Shown in pieces: positions 1 through 5,356 of a DNA stretch of 6,048 nucleotides. Every line of letters starts with the position of its first letter. Positions within the stretch are counted from its first letter, which is position 1. Location of the stretch: contig DQGZ01000237.1 of the NCBI GenBank assembly GCA_003531345.1, forward strand, positions 1 through 6,048. The letters run 5' to 3'. This stretch comes from Alphaproteobacteria bacterium (GTDB lineage: Bacteria; Pseudomonadota; Alphaproteobacteria; Rickettsiales; UBA8987). Under the pieces are notes generated by a model. The model ran no database searches, was not told the DNA's origin, and saw nothing but the letters and a program-made list of their open reading frames with translations. The translations under genes were made by a program, and so were the position numbers.

Positions 1-545
1 TTCTGCGCATCATCTAGATAACCTTGTATGGTAAGTGGCCCCGTGTCTGAGATAGGAAAGTTTGAAGGTTCAAACATCAGGTTAAGCAATACCTCCCTTC
101 CTGCCTTTATCATATCATCCATTTTTATTTTCAGTTCATCACTATATGGGTTAAAAGCAATTGCAACCTCCACTGGTAGCTTTGAAGCCGCATATTGTAG
201 GTCTTCACGCTTGCCGCCTGCTTCCGTAACAACAATTGCCAAATTAGCTGAGCTGTAATCAACTGCCTTTTTTTCCTCTTTCACCTCTATTATTTTGTCT
301 TTTTCATCAACAGATTTTTCTGTAGCTGGAGCTTCAGCGATCTCACCAGCCTTTTTCCTTATTGGGTTTACCGCATCATTAAGTACTTTTAGGCTTTTTG
401 CTTCAAAAACTATTTGGCGTTGCTGTAACGAAAGTCTGGAGCTTTTGCTCTGTATCTCATCCCTTATGCTTAGGAATTGAAGCAGAATTAGCGCTATAAA
501 GCAGAGAGCCAATACTAAAAAATATGTTTTTTTTATAAACTTCAT
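1..545 (-). CDS. Divergent polysaccharide deacetylase family protein (YibQ/DUF610-like), N-terminal part, truncated by window edge
   Basis: The ATG at 545-543 opens a frame that stays open for 181 codons to the left edge, so the C-terminus is missing. Residues 1-7 are basic, residues 8-25 form a hydrophobic membrane anchor, and residues 26-95 are a charged, Lys/Glu-rich stalk. A catalytic-type domain then starts with LAIVVTEAGG (102-111) and continues with LPVEVAIAFNPYSDE (123-137), KAGREVLLNLMFEP (147-160) and FPISDTGPLTI (163-173). This order matches the divergent polysaccharide deacetylase family, which has a NodB-like fold and acts in the cell envelope; its members usually read roughly IAIVIDDxG, LPxxxTLAFxPY, AGHEVLLxxPMEP and PGP. 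Here the DD pair is TE, the His of GHE is Arg, and PMEP is MFEP. I infer a membrane-anchored periplasmic protein, possibly with weakened or changed activity. There is no clear Shine-Dalgarno sequence. Family assignment is fairly safe; substrate unknown. Confidence 0.8.
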   Translation of the reverse strand, partial: MKFIKKTYFLVLALCFIALILLQFLSIRDEIQSKSSRLSLQQRQIVFEAKSLKVLNDAVNPIRKKAGEIAEAPATEKSVDEKDKIIEVKEEKKAVDYSSANLAIVVTEAGGKREDLQYAASKLPVEVAIAFNPYSDELKIKMDDMIKAGREVLLNLMFEPSNFPISDTGPLTIQGYLDDAQ

Positions 546-551
546 CAAAAT

Positions 552-580
552 TTGTATTTAACCTAATTATAGACTATAAT
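552..580 (+). promoter_or_regulatory. Predicted sigma70-type promoter for the 501-codon gene
   Basis: TTGTAT (552-557) and a consensus TATAAT (575-580) are separated by 17 bp. The predicted transcript start near 587 leaves a 5' leader of about 35-45 nt before the TTG/GTG start codons at 622/631. The -10 is also the right arm of the palindrome at 566-580, so this promoter and the opposing one share DNA and probably cannot both be occupied at once. Motif evidence only. Confidence 0.45.
566..580. promoter_or_regulatory. 15-bp perfect palindrome between divergent genes, possible operator
   Basis: ATTATAG-A-CTATAAT is a perfect inverted repeat with 7-bp arms and one central base. A third partial copy, ATTATAA, follows at 584-590. 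It sits within the predicted -10 elements of both divergent promoters. This may be a regulator binding site. It may instead be the natural result of two back-to-back TATAAT-like boxes, since each arm contains one. Confidence 0.35.
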
Positions 581-601
581 CAGATTATAAAAAAATTACA
601 A
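573..601 (-). promoter_or_regulatory. Predicted sigma70-type promoter for the deacetylase gene
   Basis: Read on the minus strand, TTGTAA (601-596) is followed after 17 bp by TATAGT (578-573). A second good -10 candidate, TATAAT, lies just downstream at 571-566. Transcription would begin roughly 10-20 bases before the ATG at 545. The elements overlap the plus-strand promoter and the palindrome at 566-580. Prediction is by motif and spacing only, and AT-rich DNA gives many chance matches. Confidence 0.4.
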
Positions 602-621
602 AAATTTAAATCTGAATTTCT

Positions 622-2127
622 TTGTTAACAGTGTCTAATGCAAATTTAAATAACGAACTGATAAGCAAACAGGAAAAATTTGAGATAATTGAGTCTACGC
701 TGAATGAACTCAATATGTCAAAGGAAGAGCTTATTGAGCTCATAAGAAAGATACTGGAAGCAGAAATTTCTCTTTCTAATGAGTCTGATAAAAATGCAGA
801 TATTGCCGTAAATGCAACAGAGCAAAAAATAGCCAGCCTTGATAATATTGATATAAGTTCGATTGCAGAAAAGCCAGAATTGCTGGAGAAATATTTTTCT
901 GAAAATAACCTGAAAAACCTTGTTACTCGCTTTTCATTCGCTCTTTCAGTTCAGAAACTCAAAGAACTAAAGAACAAAATAAACCTTAAAGAGTTGGAAA
1001 AGATATTACAGCTTGAACAGTTGCTTGAAATTGATATGGCGGGCAAGGCAAAAAGCTTAGAGAAAGAGGTGAATATACCTCTTGGCAAGCAGGAAGCAGT
1101 TAATAAATTTACTGACACCCAGTCAAAAAAGCAGGAAGCTAATAGAGAAAAAGAACAGGCAAAATCTGGTAGCGTTAGTTCTTCCATCGGAAAATTTTTT
1201 GGCGAGCTTAAGCAAGCACTGGACAGAACCACATCCAAAATTCAGGCGAAGATAAATGATTTCAGCCCACAGGCAGGAATACAGAATCAGAGCAATTCAA
1301 CGTCAGCGCAGCAACAGAACAACCCAAATAATCAAAATAATCCTAACAGCCAGCAGCGCTCCGCTAATATAATGAGCAGGGCAAATGAGCTTTCACGGCA
1401 AATGCGCAGGCTGGAACAAAGGGTAAGAAGAAATAACCCAGAAGTAAAAAAGGTTAGTTTTAATGGCAGAAGCCTTACTGCAACAGTAGAGCGACCACGT
1501 GGTAGAAACCGTGATATATTCGGCAATAGGATAGAGGAGTCTCAGCCAAAAACAAAAGAAGTTAACCTGAATGACTACCTAAATGAACAAGGCAAATCAT
1601 CACCTGATCTGCAAAAGGAACTTGATATAAATTTAAAGAAGCAGAAAGAATTGGAACTTGATATAAAGATACAGCAGAAGGAAAGTGAAGTATCAACACT
1701 GAAAGGAAAGGCCGATAGTTTAAAACTAATGATAGATGATAAAGGCTGGAATAATAGCTCCTCTTCCAGCAGAGGTATCGCTATTACACCTGACTCACTG
1801 CCTGCTGGCAACCAGCAGGTTAAACCACAAGCTATGTCTAATGAGGCGTTGGCTGCATCACAACCTGTTACGCTGGAAACTGATGCAAAAGATACCAACA
1901 CCAAAGGAAAAAAAGAAGCATTAAGAACAGCTGATCAACTGGTAAGGCTAGACGCAATAGGTGATCGCCAGAAAATGATGAGCGATATGAAAAACGCCCC
2001 AGAAATGAAGGATGTAGCAAATAATATGAAGAAGATACAGGCTGACCTCAAAGAAGCGGAGCAAAATAAGGATCTGTTAAAAGAAATGAAGAACCAGAGA
2101 TTTCAGGACAAGTTCATCGGGAAGTAG
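622..2127 (+). CDS. Unrecognised coiled-coil, Q/N-rich protein (hypothetical, about 501 aa)
   Basis: I do not recognise this protein. The frame opens with TTG at 622, with GTG at 631 as an equally possible start; neither has a Shine-Dalgarno sequence, the first in-frame ATG is only at 715, and an in-frame TGA at 613 bars longer forms. There is no signal peptide or membrane segment and not one cysteine. Residues 12-50 and 108-150 are charged, Leu-rich and probably helical or coiled coil. Residues 155-185 are Lys/Glu/Gln-rich. Residues 217-245 are a Gln/Asn/Ser low-complexity stretch with NNP-NNQ-NNP repeats. Residues 250-305 are strongly basic (RQMRRLEQRVRR), suggesting nucleic-acid or acidic-partner binding. 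Residues 328-372 form a second coiled coil, 377-383 are a serine run, and 430-501 are charged and helical. The layout suits a scaffold, or a cytoplasmic or exported host-interaction protein; that is inference only. It has its own promoter and a downstream terminator-like hairpin, so it is probably monocistronic. Confidence 0.8.
   Translation: MLTVSNANLNNELISKQEKFEIIESTLNELNMSKEELIELIRKILEAEISLSNESDKNADIAVNATEQKIASLDNIDISSIAEKPELLEKYFSENNLKNLVTRFSFALSVQKLKELKNKINLKELEKILQLEQLLEIDMAGKAKSLEKEVNIPLGKQEAVNKFTDTQSKKQEANREKEQAKSGSVSSSIGKFFGELKQALDRTTSKIQAKINDFSPQAGIQNQSNSTSAQQQNNPNNQNNPNSQQRSANIMSRANELSRQMRRLEQRVRRNNPEVKKVSFNGRSLTATVERPRGRNRDIFGNRIEESQPKTKEVNLNDYLNEQGKSSPDLQKELDINLKKQKELELDIKIQQKESEVSTLKGKADSLKLMIDDKGWNNSSSSSRGIAITPDSLPAGNQQVKPQAMSNEALAASQPVTLETDAKDTNTKGKKEALRTADQLVRLDAIGDRQKMMSDMKNAPEMKDVANNMKKIQADLKEAEQNKDLLKEMKNQRFQDKFIGK
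1801..1819 (+). repeat. Perfect GC-rich inverted repeat inside the 501-codon gene
   Basis: CCTGCTGG (1801-1808), loop CAA, CCAGCAGG (1812-1819) is a perfect 8-bp stem with a 3-nt loop, encoding residues LPAGNQQ. No T-run follows, so it is not a simple terminator. It stands out as GC-rich against AT-rich surroundings and would form a stable mRNA hairpin. It may be a chance by-product of codon choice. Confidence 0.6.
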
Positions 2128-2140
2128 CTTCATCGTCTGG

Positions 2141-2169
2141 ATAGCAACTTTTACTGCTATAATTTTTTT
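2141..2169 (+). terminator. Weak Rho-independent terminator-like hairpin after the 501-codon gene
   Basis: ATAGCA (2141-2146) and TGCTAT (2155-2160) pair as a 6-bp stem around an 8-nt loop, followed two bases later by seven T (2163-2169). It begins 13 bp after the TAG of the upstream gene and lies between convergent genes, where a terminator is expected. The stem has only two G-C pairs, so efficiency is doubtful. On the minus strand no T-run follows, so it does not obviously serve maf. Confidence 0.45.
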
Positions 2170-2173
2170 CACC

Positions 2174-2746
2174 CTATTTTGTACAGCCATTGCCAAGCAG
2201 CAAGTTTTTGGTTTCATACATCGGCAAGCCAATGACATTTGAGTATGAACCATTTATTGAGATAACAAAGCCGCCATTATCTTCCTGCAACCCATAAGCG
2301 CCAGCCCTACCCAGCCAGTTATTGGTGTTAATATATTCTTTTATCTCATCATCTGTGGCGTTTTTCATTCTAACATAGGTTAGAACTGTTTTTTGCCTTA
2401 GTTTTCCCTCAGGTGTAATCAGGGCGACTGATGAATATACCCGATGTTTTTTACCGCAAAGCAGCCTTACCATTTTAAATGCCTCTACTGCTGTTTCTGG
2501 CTTACCTAATATTCTCATACCTACACAGGCAATTGAATCTGCGGCGAGAACAAAAGCACCTTTAGCCTCAGGCAGCATTGCAACTTTTTCCGCCTTTTCC
2601 TTTGCCATTCTAGCGGAATATAAATTGGGCTTTTCTGCCTTTCTTGGGGTTTCGTCAATATCTGCGGGGATTATTTTTGCTGGCTTAAAACCCATGTTAT
2701 TGAGCAACTCAATACGCCGTGGTGATGATGAAGCGAGGATTAACAT
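2174..2746 (-). CDS. maf: Maf family nucleotide pyrophosphatase
   Basis: This 190-aa protein is of normal Maf length. Maf proteins are cytoplasmic house-cleaning enzymes that hydrolyse nucleoside triphosphates (dTTP/UTP-type in the YhdE group, m7GTP in the YceF group) to the monophosphate and pyrophosphate. Visible motifs, counted from the ATG at 2746, are SSSPRR (6-11), DIDE (29-32), AADS with D70, GKPE with K82, CGKKHRVYSS (97-106), EIKEYI (134-139), GRAGAYGLQ with Q154, and NGSYSNVIGLPMYET (165-179). The segment NNWLGRAGAYGLQED corresponds to the usual GEWxGKAGGYAIQG of alphaproteobacterial members, with E to N, K to R and G to E changes. Substrate class is not decided by this reading. TTG at 2749 could also start the frame but the ATG is preferred. 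It begins 5 bp after the infA stop with no Shine-Dalgarno sequence, so translational coupling to infA is likely. Confidence 0.93.
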   Translation of the reverse strand: MLILASSSPRRIELLNNMGFKPAKIIPADIDETPRKAEKPNLYSARMAKEKAEKVAMLPEAKGAFVLAADSIACVGMRILGKPETAVEAFKMVRLLCGKKHRVYSSVALITPEGKLRQKTVLTYVRMKNATDDEIKEYINTNNWLGRAGAYGLQEDNGGFVISINGSYSNVIGLPMYETKNLLLGNGCTK

Positions 2747-2751
2747 CAAGA

Positions 2752-2970
2752 TTATTTATGACGATGGGTTACCCTTCCCTTGGTGAGGTCATATGGGGTC
2801 ATTTCAATGGTAACTTTGTCGCCAAGGAGAACCCTGATACGGTTCTTACGCATTTTCCCTGAAGTATGTGCAATAATAACATGCCCGTTATCAAGCTTCA
2901 CACGGAACATGGCGTTTGGTAAAATTTCCATTACCACGCCTTCAAACTCAATTAATTCTTCTTTTGCCAT
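2752..2970 (-). CDS. infA: Translation initiation factor IF-1
   Basis: At 72 aa this is the canonical IF-1 length, and it is one S1-type OB fold throughout. The sequence follows the family closely: MAKEELIEFEGVV at the start, LPNAMFRVKLDNGH (17-30), then AHTSGKMRKNRIRVLLGDKV (34-53) with the basic RNA-contacting residues, and MTPYDLTKGRVTHR near the end. IF-1 binds the A site of the 30S subunit and works with IF-2 and IF-3 in initiation. It is the first gene of an infA-maf pair, an arrangement common in alphaproteobacteria. The ATG at 2970 is preceded by a purely AT-rich leader with no Shine-Dalgarno sequence, which is notable for such a highly expressed gene. The usual C-terminal YRFK-like ending is THRHK here. 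The predicted ORF on the opposite strand is a shadow. Confidence 0.98.
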   Translation of the reverse strand: MAKEELIEFEGVVMEILPNAMFRVKLDNGHVIIAHTSGKMRKNRIRVLLGDKVTIEMTPYDLTKGRVTHRHK

Positions 2971-2996
2971 TTATAATTATTATTTTTTTATGCGAT

Positions 2997-3027
2997 ATAA
3001 TATGGCTTTATTAGCCTGCCCTGTAAA
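2997..3027 (-). promoter_or_regulatory. Possible infA-maf promoter
   Basis: On the minus strand TTTACA (3027-3022) and TATTAT (3002-2997) are 19 bp apart, longer than the ideal 17. The predicted transcript would start about 20 bases before the infA ATG. The stretch from 2971 to 3084 holds no gene I can support. Transcription reading through from the co-oriented uup gene is an alternative, since I see no terminator between them. Confidence 0.25.
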
Positions 3028-3084
3028 GAAAACAAGAAAAAATTTAATATACTAGAAACAAGGTTTTTCGCTATAATTCTTCTA

Positions 3085-3186
3085 CTAACTACTCTGAACC
3101 GCTTTTTCCTTTTTAGAAGTGAGAGGTGATACATCGTTCATAAACTCTAACTTCTGATATTTATTACTCAATATCTTACTTCCCAT
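3085..3186 (-). CDS. Doubtful small ORF (33 aa) between uup and infA
   Basis: ATG at 3186 opens 33 codons ending in TAG-TAG (3087-3082). The peptide begins MGSKILSNKYQKLEF and ends KKEKAVQSS. It is polar, lysine- and serine-rich, without a membrane segment. It starts 13 bp after the uup stop, and a weak GAGAG sequence lies about 6 bases before the ATG. It has the same orientation as uup and infA and fills part of an otherwise empty 229-bp spacer. I know no matching family. A chance ORF of this size is quite possible in non-coding DNA; an internal ATG gives an 18-aa alternative. Confidence 0.2.
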   Translation of the reverse strand: MGSKILSNKYQKLEFMNDVSPLTSKKEKAVQSS

Positions 3187-3199
3187 TTCACTCTCTATC

Positions 3200-5044
3200 T
3201 CACCCTACAATATCACTTAGTTCCAGCCATCTGGTTTCCATTTCTTCAAGTTCTTTGCGGGCTTGTTTTATACGCTCTGTTTTGCTTATGAACTCTGCAG
3301 GGTTTTCATTGTAGCTTTCTGGGTTTGATAAAAACTCGGTCATATCTTTTATTTCCTGCTCAAGTTCTGCAATTTTTTCTGGCATGGTTTCATATTCAAA
3401 CTTGTCTTTGTATGAAAGTTTTTTGGGCTTTAATTCTGGCGCATTGATCTCAACCACACCTCTCCTGCTAACAATATTTTCAGACTGTTTTGCTTTTAAA
3501 GCGTAAAATTTTTCCTTCTCCTTTGCCTCCATATAATCTGTATAGCCGCCAATATGCTGCTCGATTATGCCATTGCCTTCAAAGGCTAAAATGCGGGTTA
3601 CTATCTGGTCTAAAAAATCTCTGTCATGACTTACCACCAATAATGTTCCTTTATAGTGATGCAGAATATCTTCTAGCATCTCAAGCGTTTCCATATCAAG
3701 GTCATTGGTTGGCTCATCCAATATCAAAAGCCCGCCTGGGTTTGCCAGAACTTTAGCCAGCATTAACCTGTTTTTCTGCCCGCCTGAAAGTGTGCCGACC
3801 TTGTTATTGGCATCTTTGGGGTCAAACATGAAGTTTTTTAAGTAACCGCAAACATGGCGTAATTTGCCACCAACATTAACAAATTCACCGCCTTTTGGCA
3901 CTAAGGTTTCCCATAGAGTATTATCATTGTCTAAATCCTGTCGTTTCTGGTCAAAATATGAAACTTCAATGTTTTTAGCGAGCTTCACACTGCCGCTGTC
4001 AAGCTCCAAATCCTTTAACATCAGCTTAATAAAGCTGGTTTTACCGCTGCCATTTTTACCTAAAACCCCTATCCTGTCGCCTTTAGTTATTTTGTATTTA
4101 AAATCTTTCAGGATTAATTTTTCACTACCATCAGCAGTTTTAAAAACTTTATTCGCATTGTAAAATTCAACAACGTTCTTACTATCAAAATCTGCTTCAT
4201 CACCGCCTTTGAACTCAATTTTTCTGACAGCTCTGTTATAACTTGAAAGGTCTGCTTTTAGTTTATCACGGGCTAATTTTACCTGCTCAACACGGCGCAC
4301 ATTTCTTTTTCTCCTCGCTTTCATACCTTTAGTTGCCCATTCCAGCTCTTCGGACACTATTTTTTTGCGGCGCTCTAATTCTCTGCGTTCCTGGTCTAGC
4401 AGGGTTTCACTCCATTCATCAAAATGTTTAAAACCTCGTGGGCAGATTTTTATGCTGCCTCGGTCAAGCCAGAAAACTTTTTCCGAAACATTCTCTAAAA
4501 AGCGCTTATCATGGCTAACTACAATAAAACTGCCATTATAATTACGCAAATAGCCCTCCAGCCATTCTATACCCTGCAAGTCAAGGTGGTTGGTTGGCTC
4601 ATCAAGTACCAATATCTGCGGCTCTTCAACCAAAGCACGTGCCAGCCCTGCCCTGCGTAACTGCCCGCCAGATATAGCGCCAAGCTTGCTTTCCAGATCA
4701 AGCTCCAACGGATAAGCCATCATATCCACCAGATAGTTATTTTCCTCATTCTGCTTGTCTTTAGGCAATATGCTGAAGATAAATTCAAAAATGGTTTGGT
4801 TAGGATTGAATGGAAATTCCTGCTCTAAATAGCCAATTTTAATATCGGGGGCGGCAACTCTTCGCCCTGCATCAAGCTCTTTTGAGCCAGTTATCATGTT
4901 TATCAGGGTGGTCTTGCCTGCACCATTCTTGCCTATTAGGCATATCTTTTCGTCATCATGAATGTTTACATTCAAGTTTTCAAATAACGGCTTGTTACCA
5001 AAAGTAACTGTGCCATCAATTATGCTGAGCAATAAGTTAGCCAT
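3200..5044 (-). CDS. uup: ABC-F family ATPase, Uup subfamily
   Basis: This 614-aa protein has two ABC ATPase domains and no membrane segment, as in ABC-F proteins, which act on ribosomes rather than as transporters. Domain 1 has Walker A GKNGAGKTT (38-46), signature ISGGQ (124-128), Walker B with DEPTNHLD (148-155) and H-loop His178. The interdomain linker (about 205-275) contains KGMKARRKRNVRRVEQ, typical of Uup-like members. Domain 2 has Walker A GKNGSGKTS (329-337), LSGGQ (419-423), DEPTNDLD (443-450) and His473. A C-terminal coiled-coil domain (about 540-612), beginning KKLSYKDKFEYE and ending near RWLEL, separates Uup from EttA-type proteins. Both catalytic Glu residues (E149, E444) are intact, so both sites should hydrolyse ATP. 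E. coli Uup is linked to ribosome function and to precise transposon excision. The ATG at 5044 has no Shine-Dalgarno sequence. Downstream lie infA and maf in the same orientation. Confidence 0.93.
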   Translation of the reverse strand: MANLLLSIIDGTVTFGNKPLFENLNVNIHDDEKICLIGKNGAGKTTLINMITGSKELDAGRRVAAPDIKIGYLEQEFPFNPNQTIFEFIFSILPKDKQNEENNYLVDMMAYPLELDLESKLGAISGGQLRRAGLARALVEEPQILVLDEPTNHLDLQGIEWLEGYLRNYNGSFIVVSHDKRFLENVSEKVFWLDRGSIKICPRGFKHFDEWSETLLDQERRELERRKKIVSEELEWATKGMKARRKRNVRRVEQVKLARDKLKADLSSYNRAVRKIEFKGGDEADFDSKNVVEFYNANKVFKTADGSEKLILKDFKYKITKGDRIGVLGKNGSGKTSFIKLMLKDLELDSGSVKLAKNIEVSYFDQKRQDLDNDNTLWETLVPKGGEFVNVGGKLRHVCGYLKNFMFDPKDANNKVGTLSGGQKNRLMLAKVLANPGGLLILDEPTNDLDMETLEMLEDILHHYKGTLLVVSHDRDFLDQIVTRILAFEGNGIIEQHIGGYTDYMEAKEKEKFYALKAKQSENIVSRRGVVEINAPELKPKKLSYKDKFEYETMPEKIAELEQEIKDMTEFLSNPESYNENPAEFISKTERIKQARKELEEMETRWLELSDIVG

Positions 5045-5069
5045 TATATTTTAAACGCATTTTTCTATA

Positions 5070-5090
5070 CCTGCGCTTGAGTAGCGCAAG
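5070..5090 (-). promoter_or_regulatory. Stem-loop in the leader of uup
   Basis: On the minus strand CTTGCGCT (5090-5083), loop ACTCA, and AGCGCAGG (5077-5070) pair as an 8-bp stem with one G-U pair. It ends 25 bp before the uup ATG. No T-run follows in that direction, so it is not a standard terminator. It might affect uup translation or mRNA stability, or be a protein or RNA binding site. Whether it is transcribed depends on an unidentified uup promoter. Confidence 0.35.
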
Positions 5091-5266
5091 AGTTAAGCAA
5101 ATGCAACGATAACTCTAAAAACTTATTTGCAAAAAACAAAAAAACCGTACAAGCATGGCACTTCATGATGATGATACCCCCATAAGATTAAGCCCCAATA
5201 TAAAATGATGCTTGATAATCTTTAATTTAATATTTAGTTTCATTACGTTATTTATAATTGATTAAG

Positions 5267-5344
5267 ATGAATATTTTACAGTTTTTTACAATAACCGAAT
5301 GGCGTAAGCTTAAAGAACTGCGTAATAGCCCCCTTAAACTATGA
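5267..5344 (+). CDS. Doubtful small ORF (25 aa) in frame with the downstream membrane protein
   Basis: ATG at 5267 opens MNILQFFTITEWRKLKELR and stops at TGA (5342-5344). The reading frame is the same as that of the membrane protein starting at GTG 5357, and no other stop lies between them. It could be a leader peptide, the original N-terminus of the membrane protein cut off by one nonsense change, or chance. A TATAAT box (5253-5258) lies so close that a transcript from it would begin almost at this ATG, with no leader. There is no Shine-Dalgarno sequence. Confidence 0.25.
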   Translation: MNILQFFTITEWRKLKELRNSPLKL

Positions 5345-5356
5345 CATCAGTTAAAA

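Larger units (their letters stand above)
5045..5356. other. Intergenic region between divergent uup and the membrane-protein gene
   Basis: About 310 bp without a firm gene. It contains the uup leader hairpin (5070-5090), an A-rich tract (5129-5146), a repeated GATGATGAT near 5166-5175, and a consensus TATAAT at 5253-5258 on the plus strand with no good -35 partner. A 17-codon ORF (5155-5208, +) and a 25-codon ORF (5267-5344, +) are present; only the latter is discussed further. I see no tRNA, riboswitch or repeat element that I can name. Confidence 0.6.

Noticed and set aside
28..480. Plus-strand ORFs of 76 and 61 codons at 28-258 and 295-480
   Set aside because: They lie antisense to the deacetylase gene, whose minus-strand frame is continuous and matches a known family; the plus-strand peptides show only shadow composition.
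951..1924. Minus-strand ORFs at 951-1238, 1332-1526 and 1575-1904, and a plus-strand ORF at 1736-1924
   Set aside because: All overlap the 501-codon gene in other frames; their Ser/Leu/Phe-rich composition is what the antisense of a Lys/Glu-rich gene gives.
2780..3055. Plus-strand ORF of 91 codons over infA
   Set aside because: It is antisense to the highly conserved IF-1 gene and has no family features.
3490..4163. Plus-strand ORFs at 3490-3756 and 3864-4163
   Set aside because: Both are antisense shadows of uup.
3709..4605. Repeated GGTTGGCTCATC at about 3709 and 4590
   Set aside because: It encodes the DEPTN Walker B motif in each of the two ATPase domains of uup, so it reflects domain duplication, not a mobile repeat.
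5155..5208. 17-codon ORF starting MALHDDDTPIRLSP
   Set aside because: Too short, with no Shine-Dalgarno sequence and no supporting context.
5342..5344. Reassignment of TGA to tryptophan
   Set aside because: uup ends with TGA at the expected length for its family, and Trp is encoded by TGG in the genes here.
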